Assembly (NCBI RefSeq): GCF_013389595.1
Contig: NZ_CP058306.1
Location: forward strand, 1,240,001-1,304,000
Direction of reading: 5' to 3'
DNA from: Flavobacterium sp. I3-2
Lineage (GTDB): Bacteria; Bacteroidota; Bacteroidia; Flavobacteriales; Flavobacteriaceae
Length of the DNA: 64,000 nt
Each line of letters begins with the position of its first letter. The stretch's first letter is position 1. The position numbers were made by a program, and so were the translations under genes. This document shows positions 46,034 to 54,995 of this stretch, piece after piece. The notes beneath the pieces were generated by a model that was given only the letters and a program-made list of their open reading frames with translations, was not told the DNA's origin and searched no databases.

Positions 46034-46894
46034 ATGAAAAAATATAAACCATCTGGAAAAGCATCAGTAGTTGGAATTTTGACAGCTCTTTTTTTAGGAA
46101 TTGTTGGAGCAATTTTTACTTCGCTTTTATATATCGTAATAAATAAAATAATTCCAAATATTTGGTTTGCGGCAATTACTGCCGGATTTTTTGGATTTCT
46201 TGTTGGTTCTGCTGTAAATTTTGGAATAAAATTAGGTAAAATCAGAAACTTGAAAATTGCTTTATTATTAGCTGTTTTTTCAGGATTATTTGCAATTTAT
46301 ATGCAATGGGTAATTTTCGATGTGTTAATCTTGAGCGAAAAAGGTTTTACGTTTAATTTGAATTCTGAAGATATTGAAATTTTATTTAAAGATTTTATTT
46401 TAGTTTTTACTCATCCGAATATTTTAATAAACGACATCATTGTATTGAATCAATATGGAACATTTTCAATTGAAAGCGGCAATCCTATTTCTGGAATTTT
46501 GTTATGGGCTGTTTGGTTTGGAGAATTTCTTGTAATTATAATTCCTACAATTTTTATAGTAAAGAATGGAATTGTTTCTGAACCTTTTTCAGAAGTTGAA
46601 GATAAATGGATGGAGAAAAGAAACGATTCAATTGTAATTTCATATGTACCAGACAAAGATAAATTGATAAGAGAATTTGATAGTAATAATTTTGAAATTT
46701 TGAATCAAAGGATTTCTGAATATGATAGTGAAACTTATGCAGAAGTTATTGTTTATGAATTACCAAAAGAATCTTTACGATATATTACTATAAATAACAT
46801 TGTGATAACTAAAAATAAATCCAAAAAAGAAAAAGTAACCAAAATTCCTGTAATTAAAAAATACCCAATACTAAAAACAACTTTTCAGATTTAA
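46034..46894 (+). CDS. Hypothetical membrane protein
   Basis: The 286-residue protein has four or so hydrophobic helices (about residues 10-35, 42-65, 74-98 and 145-175) and a C-terminal soluble tail of about 100 residues. The N-terminal GKASVVGILTALFLGIVGA block recalls small Bacteroidota membrane families of unknown role. It lies 12 bases after the lipoprotein pair and before a bidirectional terminator. Confidence 0.65.
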   Translation: MKKYKPSGKASVVGILTALFLGIVGAIFTSLLYIVINKIIPNIWFAAITAGFFGFLVGSAVNFGIKLGKIRNLKIALLLAVFSGLFAIYMQWVIFDVLILSEKGFTFNLNSEDIEILFKDFILVFTHPNILINDIIVLNQYGTFSIESGNPISGILLWAVWFGEFLVIIIPTIFIVKNGIVSEPFSEVEDKWMEKRNDSIVISYVPDKDKLIREFDSNNFEILNQRISEYDSETYAEVIVYELPKESLRYITINNIVITKNKSKKEKVTKIPVIKKYPILKTTFQI

Positions 46895-46901
46895 TGAAAA
46901 C

Positions 46902-46937
46902 AAAAATGAGTCAAGAATAATCTGACTCATTTTTTTA
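46902..46937. terminator. Bidirectional terminator
   Basis: AAAAATGAGTCA / TGACTCATTTTTT around a nine-base loop. The stop codon of the converging cupin gene lies in its T run. Confidence 0.9.
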
Positions 46938-47795
46938 TAATTGTGCGTTTGTTCTGCGGATTGCTTCGGCATCTTTGTAGTCTAGCCAAGCTTGTCCTTT
47001 GCGTTTTCTCATAAAGTTATCGTAAATTCTATTTATTAAAACATTACGTAAACCGCCGATTAAATTTTTTGGTCTTCCGGCTAAAGAACGTAAACTTAAC
47101 GAAAATCCTGGCGTTTGATATTTCATATAATGCCACCAACCTTCTGGCATATAAAGCATTTCGCCGTGATTTAAATGCGTGATATACGGGTTTATTTTCT
47201 TTAAAGCAGGAAATCTTTCAAAATCAGGATTGTCAAAATCAATATCTTCATGACAAAGCCAAGAATATGGCAAACGATACATGTATTTCGTATCTTTTGG
47301 GTCAACTAAAACACATTGTTTTTTTCCATCAAAATGAAAGTGAAAAATATTCGGAAAATCAATATCGTAATGCATGAAAACTTTTGCATCCTCACCACCA
47401 AAGAAAACCAAAGGTAAACTTTTAATCAAACGTAAACCTAAGTCAGGCCAACGCATATCGTCTTTCATAGATGGTGCATCTTTCATTAAATTGTATAAAA
47501 AAATACGCAAATCAGATGGGCCTTTTTTCATGATGTCAATATACTCAGACATGGTCATTGTGAAATCAGGTTCGTTTACTTTTTTTGTATAATCGGTTTT
47601 ACGGCTATCATAAAGTGGAACCATTTTATCGCCAGCTAATTCTCTAATGTATTCTAAATTCCATTTTGTAAATGCAGGCCAATCTTCAATCTGATTGGTA
47701 ATTACCACTGGTCTTTGTTTTTTGTAGTAGTTTTCAATAAATTCTTTCTTGGTAAGCTTGCTTACACGTTCAATTTCTATATATTCAAACCCCAT
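46935..47795 (-). CDS. Cupin-like (JmjC-type) domain protein
   Basis: The ATG at 47795 is preferred because a promoter-like TATCTTTA overlaps the alternative ATG at 47822, and family members start with an IERV block. The product (286 residues) has the iron-binding pair HYD (HxD) in VFMHYDIDFPNIFHFHFDGKK near residues 141-161 and a distal His in MPEGWWHYMKY. It resembles Fe(II)/2-oxoglutarate hydroxylases of the cupin_8 group that modify proteins or RNA. The substrate is unknown. Confidence 0.8.
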   Translation of the reverse strand: MGFEYIEIERVSKLTKKEFIENYYKKQRPVVITNQIEDWPAFTKWNLEYIRELAGDKMVPLYDSRKTDYTKKVNEPDFTMTMSEYIDIMKKGPSDLRIFLYNLMKDAPSMKDDMRWPDLGLRLIKSLPLVFFGGEDAKVFMHYDIDFPNIFHFHFDGKKQCVLVDPKDTKYMYRLPYSWLCHEDIDFDNPDFERFPALKKINPYITHLNHGEMLYMPEGWWHYMKYQTPGFSLSLRSLAGRPKNLIGGLRNVLINRIYDNFMRKRKGQAWLDYKDAEAIRRTNAQL

Positions 47796-47918
47796 CTTTT
47801 CTGTAATTACATAATAAACCATAAAGATAAAACTATTCTATAAATAATATTATTTTACCGTTAAGAAATATGTTTAAAAATTTAGATGATTGTAGAATAT
47901 TTTTTTTATTAATTCTAA

Positions 47919-47926
47919 TACATTTG
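47919..47926 (+). promoter_or_regulatory. Putative -7 element of pth
   Basis: TACATTTG matches TAnnTTTG, about 48 bases before the pth ATG. Confidence 0.55.
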
Positions 47927-47973
47927 TAACTGAATTATTTAAACTATTTAAAAAATAGAAGTAAAGGAGTATA

Positions 47974-48540
47974 ATGAAGAAATTTTTAATTGTTGGGTTA
48001 GGAAATATTGGAGCAGAATACGTAAATACTCGTCATAATATCGGATTTAAGGTTGTCGATTTTATTGCTCGCGAAGCAAATGTCGATTTTCAGACGGTAA
48101 AATTAGGTGCTTTGGCTGAGGTAAAAATCAAAGGAAGAACTTTATTGCTTTTAAAACCAAATACATATATGAATTTGTCTGGTAAGGCAGTCCAATATTG
48201 GATGGAAAAAGAAAAAATTGAAAAAGAAAATATACTTGTAATTACTGATGATTTAAATTTGCCTTTCGGAACAATTCGTATCAAACCTAAAGGATCTGAT
48301 GGTGGACATAATGGATTAAAAAGCATTCAAGCTTTGCTTGCGGCTACAGATTATCCTCGCTTTAGATTTGGTATTTCAGATGAATTCAAAAAAGGACAAC
48401 AAGCAGATTATGTTTTAGGCAATTGGTCAGATGAAGAAACAGAAGCTTTAAAAGAGCGTTTATCTGTAAGTGCCGAAGCTGTAAAATCGTTTGCTCTAGC
48501 TGGACTTGGTAATACTATGACCGCTTTTAACGGAAAATAA
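47974..48540 (+). CDS. pth: Peptidyl-tRNA hydrolase
   Basis: The 188-residue protein starts KKFLIVGLGNIGAEYVNTRHNIGF, containing the catalytic His, followed by LLLKPNTYMNLSG and DDLNLPFGTIRIKPKGSDGGHNGLKS with the catalytic Asp. It frees peptides from peptidyl-tRNA. A small lipoprotein gene follows 13 bases later. Confidence 0.97.
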   Translation: MKKFLIVGLGNIGAEYVNTRHNIGFKVVDFIAREANVDFQTVKLGALAEVKIKGRTLLLLKPNTYMNLSGKAVQYWMEKEKIEKENILVITDDLNLPFGTIRIKPKGSDGGHNGLKSIQALLAATDYPRFRFGISDEFKKGQQADYVLGNWSDEETEALKERLSVSAEAVKSFALAGLGNTMTAFNGK

Positions 48541-48553
48541 TTTTATTAATTAT

Positions 48554-49078
48554 ATGAAAAAAATGTTAGCAATCGCAACAATGGCTATTTTGGCAAGTTG
48601 CAATACAACCAAAGGAGTAAGTACTACAAATTGGTTAGGAAAAACGGTTACAATTAAAACGGATTGTCCAGAAAACGGAACGTGTACTGCAACTCGTGAT
48701 GTTGGAAAAGGTTTAGGAAAAGACGCTTATTCAGATAAGGTTTATCCTAAAATTGTCGAAAACTCTGAAACGATTTTAATTCAATATGAATTTGATCGTA
48801 AAAAAGCCGAAGGTGATTACGCAGATGATTTTCATAAAGAAGAAATCTATATAGAAATTCCTGCAAAGACTTTTAAAAAGGAATATAAAAACGAGGAATT
48901 ACAAGAAGTAAAATTAATGTTTGGTCGTCATTGTTATTGTAAAGGTTCAGCAGGATATTTTAATGTTACTGAAGGAACTTTAAAAATAGATAATTCTGAA
49001 AAGCAAACTAAAGTAAAGCTAACTTTTAAAGCTCCAGTTCCTCAATTGTTTGAAAATGTTGAGTTTAATGTCGAATAA
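48554..49078 (+). CDS. Hypothetical lipoprotein with paired cysteines
   Basis: The 174-residue product has a lipobox ILASC (Cys16). Mature-region cysteines in TDCPENGTC and RHCYCKG are probably disulfide-bonded in the periplasm. No family is recognised. It starts 13 bases after pth and ends at a strong terminator, so it may be part of the pth transcript. Confidence 0.68.
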   Translation: MKKMLAIATMAILASCNTTKGVSTTNWLGKTVTIKTDCPENGTCTATRDVGKGLGKDAYSDKVYPKIVENSETILIQYEFDRKKAEGDYADDFHKEEIYIEIPAKTFKKEYKNEELQEVKLMFGRHCYCKGSAGYFNVTEGTLKIDNSEKQTKVKLTFKAPVPQLFENVEFNVE

Positions 49079-49082
49079 TTTT

Positions 49083-49115
49083 AAAAAGATGTCTTTACTA
49101 GACATCTTTTTTTTA
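49083..49115 (+). terminator. Terminator after the 48554 lipoprotein gene
   Basis: AAAAAGATGTC / GACATCTTTTT with a TTTACTA loop and a long T run. Confidence 0.9.
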
Positions 49116-49138
49116 TCTTTAAGTAAAAAATAATAGTT

Positions 49139-49573
49139 ATGAAAATCTTGTTTTTAATTTTTATGTTATCTGTTTTTAATTTTTCATTTGCGCAAGTGGT
49201 TACAAAAGAAATTGAGCGAGGACCGGTTGAATTTACTCCAAAAACTGAAGATTCGGATTCCCAAACCGAAATTTCACAAATCAAAGGTGTGCTTTTAACT
49301 TCGAATGGTGAAGATTTTAGAGAGTCATTTATAAGTAAGTATGAATTTCCGGATGATGCATTAGTGAATGGAGTGTCCGGGCTTTTAGTGATTGATTTTG
49401 TTATCGAAAATGACGGTTATGCTTCTGATATTACAGTGAAAAGAAGTCTTTGCGAAACTTGTGATGCAGAGGCAATTCGAATCATAAAAAGTACAAAATT
49501 TAAAGCTTGTGAAGTTGATGGAATTCCAAGTCGTTGTCGCTATCGTTTTCCAATCAGATTAGCACTTGAATAA
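49139..49573 (+). CDS. Small secreted protein with TonB C-terminal-like domain
   Basis: The 144-residue protein has a signal peptide ending SFAQ (residue 19) and no transmembrane anchor. The C-terminal 85 residues follow the TonB-C pattern: GLLVIDFVIENDGYASDITVKRSL...DAEAIRIIKSTKFKAC...YRFPIRLALE. Free TonB-C domains are common in Bacteroidota; the partner is unknown. A Cys pair (CETC) near residue 103 is unusual. It converges with the next minus-strand gene. Confidence 0.78.
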   Translation: MKILFLIFMLSVFNFSFAQVVTKEIERGPVEFTPKTEDSDSQTEISQIKGVLLTSNGEDFRESFISKYEFPDDALVNGVSGLLVIDFVIENDGYASDITVKRSLCETCDAEAIRIIKSTKFKACEVDGIPSRCRYRFPIRLALE

Positions 49574-49583
49574 TAAGAAATTA

Positions 49584-50642
49584 TCAAATTCTCCTGTTTT
49601 TTATTTGTTGTACAAACGAATGGGGCTGGTTTGTATATAATGATTCGTATTCATAACTAAATCCACTAATTGCATTGTCAAAATACGATGTTAACCAAAA
49701 ATACGTATATTCCAAATCTTCAAAAGGTAGCACATATAATTTTTTACCTTTTGAATTACAAACATAAATTGCTTTTGTTTTTCCTGTCCGAATTCCGTTT
49801 ATCGAATTCTGTGTTTCTGTAGGATAAATCCAAATAATTTCGGATTGTTTTTTCTGGAAATAAATCAACCATTCTTTAGTTTCTTTATAGTCATCATAAC
49901 GAAATAATATAAAAATCAACGAAAGTACAATTAAAATGTAAAAGCTAATACTTCGATATCCGAATATAAAAAAATCAGGAAAACCTGTAAAAAAGCTAAT
50001 TGCACTAGTTAAAAAAACAAGAAGTACAAATACCATTAAGAAAATGGAATATTTTTTCTTTTTATAATATTCCGTTTTGTAATTTTCTATAGATAAAAAA
50101 TAAATTTTTAAATCGGCAGGGATATTTTGAAGTAATATATTTTTATTTACTTTTTGAGTTTCCAAAATTTCTTCTTCAAACAGAAAATCATCAACTCTTT
50201 TCTTATTAATTTCAATATTTGGGAAAGTTCTTTTTAATATCTTTTCAGCTTCTAGTTCCGAACTATTAAATATAAAAGTTGATTTATTATTTTCTCCAAT
50301 CAATTCTATCTTTGGTATTCCACCTGCAATAATTTGATAGCTAATTACATCTTCTGGATGTTTTATAAACCATTGAAAATCTTTTCTCTTATAGAAATTC
50401 TCTCTCTTTTTTATGGAATAAAAACCTATTCCAAACATCATTCCAATGCAAAAAATGAATAAAAGGTAATTTAGTACCAATTTAGTAGTGATTTCAGCTG
50501 CTTCTATACTCGAAAATAACTTTACAGAACCATATACAACAAGCAATAAAACAGGTAATCCTAAAAAAATTAATGCTCTTTTGGATTGATTTGTTTCTTT
50601 TTTGATGATTTCAAAAAGTGGGTCTAGTTTTTTGTTTCTCAT
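49584..50642 (-). CDS. Hypothetical membrane protein
   Basis: The 352-residue protein has four hydrophobic helices in two pairs (about residues 23-70 and 203-247) separated by a soluble region of about 130 residues and followed by another of about 100. No family is recognised. It is divergent from the cobalamin-riboswitch transcript, about 130 bases away. Confidence 0.65.
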   Translation of the reverse strand: MRNKKLDPLFEIIKKETNQSKRALIFLGLPVLLLVVYGSVKLFSSIEAAEITTKLVLNYLLFIFCIGMMFGIGFYSIKKRENFYKRKDFQWFIKHPEDVISYQIIAGGIPKIELIGENNKSTFIFNSSELEAEKILKRTFPNIEINKKRVDDFLFEEEILETQKVNKNILLQNIPADLKIYFLSIENYKTEYYKKKKYSIFLMVFVLLVFLTSAISFFTGFPDFFIFGYRSISFYILIVLSLIFILFRYDDYKETKEWLIYFQKKQSEIIWIYPTETQNSINGIRTGKTKAIYVCNSKGKKLYVLPFEDLEYTYFWLTSYFDNAISGFSYEYESLYTNQPHSFVQQIKNRRI

Positions 50643-50771
50643 TTTAATTTAGAATGTGATTTTAAATTCAATTAAATTTAAATCATAATTTTGTATTTAA
50701 GTTAAAATAGTGAATTATTTTTACAGTTTTATATAAGAATTCGTTTTCTAGAATTATCGTATAAAAATGTT

Positions 50772-50779
50772 TAAATTTG
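50772..50779 (+). promoter_or_regulatory. Putative -7 element of the B12-regulated operon
   Basis: TAAATTTG matches TAnnTTTG and lies directly before the riboswitch, so transcription would begin near 50786. Confidence 0.6.
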
Positions 50780-50782
50780 CAA

Positions 50783-50943
50783 TCTAAGGTTGAACCATGT
50801 TCAATAAAAGGGAATTAAGTGCGATGCAAATCAATTCTTAAGCTGTACCCGCAACTGTAAGCTATAAACTTATTGTTATCTACATGCCACTGGATTTTTT
50901 CTGGGAAGGCCAACAATAAGATGCAAGCCAGGAGACCTACCTT
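50783..50943 (+). promoter_or_regulatory. Cobalamin (B12) riboswitch
   Basis: The conserved core is present in order: AGGT (50787-50790), AAGGGAA, GCTGTACCCGCAACTGTAA (about 50842-50860), GCCACTG (50886-50892), GGGAAGGC (50903-50910) and the B12 box AGCCAGGAGACCTACC (50926-50941). AGGT and ACCT pair to close P1. A further hairpin around ACTTT/AAAGT follows. It precedes two genes for T9SS-exported proteins; binding of adenosyl- or methylcobalamin should turn them down. Confidence 0.95.
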
Positions 50944-51061
50944 AATATAATTTCAACTTTCGGGAGTTAAAGTGTATGGAATCTTTTCTGGCAATTTTGT
51001 CAAATTCTTTCATATATAAACTTCGTAAAGTTATGGAACAAAACTTTTAATTTTTTATATT

Positions 51062-52180
51062 ATGAAAAGAATTACTTTGTATTTCTTACTCTTTTTTACG
51101 CAAACCATTTTTGCACAATTTACTTCTAACGATGTGAAATATTTCGTTGGTCAAGGAAATCAAACAGCTTATTTAGTTGTTGATTTTAAAGATGGAACAG
51201 ATGATCGTTCTTATGCTTGGGGTTATCGTTTTAATTCTGGAGATGTTGTGACAATGGGAAGTATTCTGGTAGCTATAGCTGATGCAGAACCAAATTTTTC
51301 AATCAATCCTGCTTCAGGAACTGGTTTTTTGAGTGATGTCATTTTTAATTCGCATAGTGGTTTAGATAGTGAACCCGATTGGTGGAGTACTTGGTCAGGT
51401 TCAAGTGCAGAAACTTTTTCAATGAATGGAGGAATTTCTTCATCTGTTCAAAATGGATTATGGTATGGTTTATCTTATGGTTTTTATAATCCAACGTCAG
51501 AAGCTCCAGTAACGCCAATTCCAGCATACAGCTCGCAATGGTTTCAAGCGTCACAAATTACCAATTGGATTGGAACAGGAACAAACAAGAGTTTAGTTGT
51601 AGTAGATTTTGGAACGCAAACCGATGAGGTTGAAAATTCGTATGTTTTTGGAATTCAATATAACGGAACAATTACTGCTGAACAAGCTTTACAATTGATT
51701 CAAACAGAAACTTCTTATTTTAATTTTACTACAAACGCAAATCAAATTGCAACTTTAAACTTGGCTTCAAATTCAGGAACTGCAACTGCAACAAATCCTT
51801 GGAAGATTTATCAAGGAACCGATTTGTCAAATTGGCAAACAAAAACCGATTTAGCACAAGTGACTTTATCTAATAACGATTGGCTTGGATTGAGTTTTGC
51901 TACACGTCGTCCGTTTACGCCACAAGAAGCTTCTGCAACTTTATCGAATCAAAACGAACAAAAAATGGAGTTTAAAATTTATCCAAGTCCAACTTCAGAT
52001 TATTTAAATATCCATTCAGAAGAACCGATTTTAGATGTTACTATCTTTAATATACAAGGACGCCAAGTTTTAAAATCAAATGAAAATCGTTTAGATGTTT
52101 CAAATCTTTCGTCTGGTATTTACCTTTTAAAAGTTAAAACCAATGCAGGGTCAGATTTAATTAAATTCATTAAAAACTAA
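51062..52180 (+). CDS. B12-regulated T9SS-exported protein with two repeats
   Basis: The 372-residue protein has a signal peptide ending FAQF. Two homologous beta-rich units of about 140 residues each follow (YFVGQGNQTAYLVVDF...SYAWGYRFNSG...WYGLSYGF and WIGTGTNKSLVVVDF...SYVFGIQYNGT...WLGLSFA). It ends in a T9SS type A sorting domain (YPSPTSDYLNI...GIYLLKVKTNAG). It is the first gene after a cobalamin riboswitch, so a surface or secreted role in B12 capture is inferred. The domain is not one I can name with certainty. Confidence 0.82.
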   Translation: MKRITLYFLLFFTQTIFAQFTSNDVKYFVGQGNQTAYLVVDFKDGTDDRSYAWGYRFNSGDVVTMGSILVAIADAEPNFSINPASGTGFLSDVIFNSHSGLDSEPDWWSTWSGSSAETFSMNGGISSSVQNGLWYGLSYGFYNPTSEAPVTPIPAYSSQWFQASQITNWIGTGTNKSLVVVDFGTQTDEVENSYVFGIQYNGTITAEQALQLIQTETSYFNFTTNANQIATLNLASNSGTATATNPWKIYQGTDLSNWQTKTDLAQVTLSNNDWLGLSFATRRPFTPQEASATLSNQNEQKMEFKIYPSPTSDYLNIHSEEPILDVTIFNIQGRQVLKSNENRLDVSNLSSGIYLLKVKTNAGSDLIKFIKN

Positions 52181-52195
52181 ACTAAATAATAAATT

Positions 52196-53449
52196 ATGAA
52201 AAAAAATATATTTTTAATATTAACCGTCCTTCTTAACTTTTTTGGTTATTCTCAAACCGAGTATCTAGACGGTGTTATCGTTTTAAACGAAGGAGGAGCA
52301 GGAACAGAAACTTCGTCATTATCTTTCATCTCAGCTCAAAACGATTTAACAAATAACGTTTTTGGAATCGCTAATCCAGGTGTGAGTTTAGGAAATACGG
52401 CTCAAAGTTTAACTATGCAAAATGATATTGCTGTAGTTGTATTGAATCTGTCAAATCAAGTAAAAATTATTAACAATAAAACGTTTGAATTAATTGCAAC
52501 TGTTTCGGGTTTTGATAATCCAAGATATGCTGCTATTTTCAACGGCAAAGCATATATTACTTGTTGGGGCACTCCATTAAACGATTATATTGCAGTTATA
52601 GATTTACAAACAAATACAATTGTTGATACAATTACTGTTGCAGATGGTACTGAGAAAATAAAAGAAGTAAATGGAAAATTATACATTGCTCACGAAAGCG
52701 GAAATATAATTACAGTGTACGACATTACTACAAATGTTTCACAAGAAATTACAGTTAGTTCAACTCCATCAGAACTTTTAGTTATCGGAAATGATTTGTA
52801 TGTATTATGCGGAATTAGATCTTGGATGCCAGCACTTTCTCCGGCTAAAATTTATAAAATCAATCTTACTACAAACACAGTTACAAATAGTTTTGATTTG
52901 CCAATTGGATTAAAAGCTTTCCATATGGATACAGATGGTGAATATTTATATATTGCGGATAGTGCAGATGTTTACAAATTTAATCTTGCAACAGATTCAT
53001 TTAATTCAACTCCTTTTATACAAACTAATATCGAAGGTTCTTACGGAATGTATGGACTAAATGTTATAAATGATAAGATTTATATTGCTGACGCAGGAAA
53101 CTATGTGCAACCAGGAAATGCTTTTGTTTATTCTAATCAAGGAAATTTACTGAATACATTTATTGTTGGTGTGATTCCAAATCATTTCTACAAATCTGCT
53201 CAATCTGTACTTTCTGTAGATAAATCGAATAAAATAGTGTTCTCTATGTATCCAAATCCAACTTCAGATTATTTAAATATCCATACAGAAGAACAGATTT
53301 TAGATGTTACCATTTTTAATGTACAAGGGCGCCAAGTTTTAAAATCAAATGAAAATCGTTTAGATGTTTCAAATTTTACATCAGGAATTTATTTAATTGA
53401 AGTTAAAACCAATTCAGGCAAAGCTGTAAATAAGTTTATTAAAAAATAG
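52196..53449 (+). CDS. B12-regulated T9SS-exported beta-propeller, BtuG-like
   Basis: The 417-residue protein has a signal peptide ending YSQ (residue 20) and about 310 residues of YncE-like beta-propeller repeats (VYDITTN, VIDLQTNTIVDTITV, YKINLTTNTV, YKFNLATDSF). It ends in a T9SS type A sorting domain almost identical to that of the upstream protein. Bacteroides BtuG, a surface propeller that binds B12 tightly, has the same DUF5074/YncE-type fold but is a lipoprotein. Co-transcription behind a B12 riboswitch supports a BtuG-like role. Confidence 0.82.
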   Translation: MKKNIFLILTVLLNFFGYSQTEYLDGVIVLNEGGAGTETSSLSFISAQNDLTNNVFGIANPGVSLGNTAQSLTMQNDIAVVVLNLSNQVKIINNKTFELIATVSGFDNPRYAAIFNGKAYITCWGTPLNDYIAVIDLQTNTIVDTITVADGTEKIKEVNGKLYIAHESGNIITVYDITTNVSQEITVSSTPSELLVIGNDLYVLCGIRSWMPALSPAKIYKINLTTNTVTNSFDLPIGLKAFHMDTDGEYLYIADSADVYKFNLATDSFNSTPFIQTNIEGSYGMYGLNVINDKIYIADAGNYVQPGNAFVYSNQGNLLNTFIVGVIPNHFYKSAQSVLSVDKSNKIVFSMYPNPTSDYLNIHTEEQILDVTIFNVQGRQVLKSNENRLDVSNFTSGIYLIEVKTNSGKAVNKFIKK

Positions 53450-53514
53450 CCAATTTCAGTTATGTTATTTACTGAAATAATCTAATACATTTAAAGTTTA
53501 TAAAAAACACACAA

Positions 53515-54324
53515 ATGAGAAAGATTATTTTAACAACATTACTTTTTTCAGGTTTATTAATGTTTGGACAAGATATTAAAACCAAAAAAGACAAAATTAT
53601 ATTCGATAAAATTGAGATAGCAAAATTTAGTGATTCCAAAAAATGGTATACAATCTATGACCTAGAAGGAAATGAAGTTGTCAAAATAAAACCAAATATT
53701 CAAAACATTAATGAAAATTCAAGAATAATTTATTATGAAGTTTCTTCACCAGACGGAACAATTAATGTTTCATTATTTAATAAAAGTGATAAAAGTCCTC
53801 TTTCGTTAGAAAAGAAAATGCTAATAGATTTTACTTTGGGTGACTATAAGCTGTTTACTTCTAATGGTTTGGATAAAACTGTTGTTGATGTGATGTTGAC
53901 TTCTAATTTGAATGTGAAAGATGAGATTTTAGCTGAAGCTAAATTAATTGAAAATGAAGAGAATAGAGTAGTTGCATTATTAAAACAAAGTAAGGTTACT
54001 TTTAACGATAATACAGGTCAAATTCTTAGAAATAATCGTGACCTCATTGGAACTTTCAAAAGAAGAAAGGGAAATAATGGTGTTGGGAAAATTTATGAAG
54101 TTTTTGATAAAGATAACAATCCTGTAGCTATTTGGTATAGTATGATTTCTAATGTGAAATTTGGTAATCAGGTTTATCCAGAAATTAATAACCAGTTGAT
54201 ATTGATTAACAATAAAGTGATTATGATTTCTGGTAGTAAATCAAGCGAAAATATGAGTCTTTCTATGGATGACCTTGCAGCTATTATTTTAGGAAACGTT
54301 TTGGATAATAACTTATTGAAGTAA
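53515..54324 (+). CDS. Hypothetical secreted protein
   Basis: The 269-residue product has a signal peptide ending MFGQ (residue 19) and no recognised domain. The mature part is strand-rich, lacks Cys and the C-terminal sorting domain of the two upstream genes, and includes an IGTFKRRKGNNGVGKIYEVFD segment. It starts 65 bases after the propeller gene and may belong to the B12-regulated transcript, though the gap is large enough for its own promoter. It ends at a bidirectional terminator. Confidence 0.65.
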   Translation: MRKIILTTLLFSGLLMFGQDIKTKKDKIIFDKIEIAKFSDSKKWYTIYDLEGNEVVKIKPNIQNINENSRIIYYEVSSPDGTINVSLFNKSDKSPLSLEKKMLIDFTLGDYKLFTSNGLDKTVVDVMLTSNLNVKDEILAEAKLIENEENRVVALLKQSKVTFNDNTGQILRNNRDLIGTFKRRKGNNGVGKIYEVFDKDNNPVAIWYSMISNVKFGNQVYPEINNQLILINNKVIMISGSKSSENMSLSMDDLAAIILGNVLDNNLLK

Positions 54325-54343
54325 ATTTTTTTAAATTAAAACA

Positions 54344-54377
54344 AAAACCGTCCGTTGAATTTCAACGGACGGTTTTG
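54344..54377. terminator. Bidirectional terminator; sequence recurs at 59694-59730
   Basis: The stem centres on CGTCCGTTGAA / TTCAACGGACG and has T runs on both strands. It separates the converging hypothetical gene and the prfH operon. An almost identical hairpin ends the 59232 gene and aspS. Confidence 0.92.
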
Positions 54378-54995
54378 TTATAAAAATTTTTCTCCTCTAA
54401 AAGTTTTTACAGGATTTCCTCTTTCAATGGAAGTTTGGTTGTTCCATTTTTCATTCGCTAAATCTTTTAGTTTTTCGTTTTCGGCTTCTTGTAATTTAAG
54501 CAATAAACGCGTTGTCGCAATTTTCTTGTTTTGATGTTGCGAACGCGAATCCATCGAAACAACAGAAATCCCCGTTGGTTTGTGCGTTGCCCGAACTGCC
54601 GAATTTACTTTGTTTACATTTTGTCCTCCGTTTCCGGAACTGCGCATCGATTGATAAACAATTTCATTTGCAAGCATGTTATTTTGTTTTGGGATTTCGA
54701 CTTCGAAACAACCAATAAACCAATTCTTACGTTGATGAAATTTTCTGTAAGGACTTTTTCCAATCCATAAAATGGTTCCAATCCAAGCAGATAAAAACGT
54801 ATTCAGATGCTCACCTTCAATTTCTAAAAGAATGTTGGTGATTTGATTAAAGTCTGCATCAATTTCTCGTTCGATAACTTCGATGTCAATTGCTTCTTTT
54901 TTGCAAGCTTCTGAAAATTTCCGAAACACATTCGTGACCACAAAATTGCATTCTGCAGGACCACGACCTGATGTTATTTGTATTAATTTTTTCAT
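54378..54995 (-). CDS. prfH: Peptide chain release factor homologue PrfH
   Basis: The 205-residue protein begins [15 protein letters not shown], the PrfH start. It carries the catalytic release motif [10 protein letters not shown] (GGQ at 123-125) but lacks the codon-recognition domain of RF1/RF2. RF-H releases peptides from damaged or stalled ribosomes and is usually encoded next to an RtcB RNA ligase, as here. Its start overlaps the upstream nucleotidyltransferase stop by four bases (ATGA). It is the last gene of the operon and ends at the terminator. Confidence 0.92.
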   Translation of the reverse strand: MKKLIQITSGRGPAECNFVVTNVFRKFSEACKKEAIDIEVIEREIDADFNQITNILLEIEGEHLNTFLSAWIGTILWIGKSPYRKFHQRKNWFIGCFEVEIPKQNNMLANEIVYQSMRSSGNGGQNVNKVNSAVRATHKPTGISVVSMDSRSQHQNKKIATTRLLLKLQEAENEKLKDLANEKWNNQTSIERGNPVKTFRGEKFL

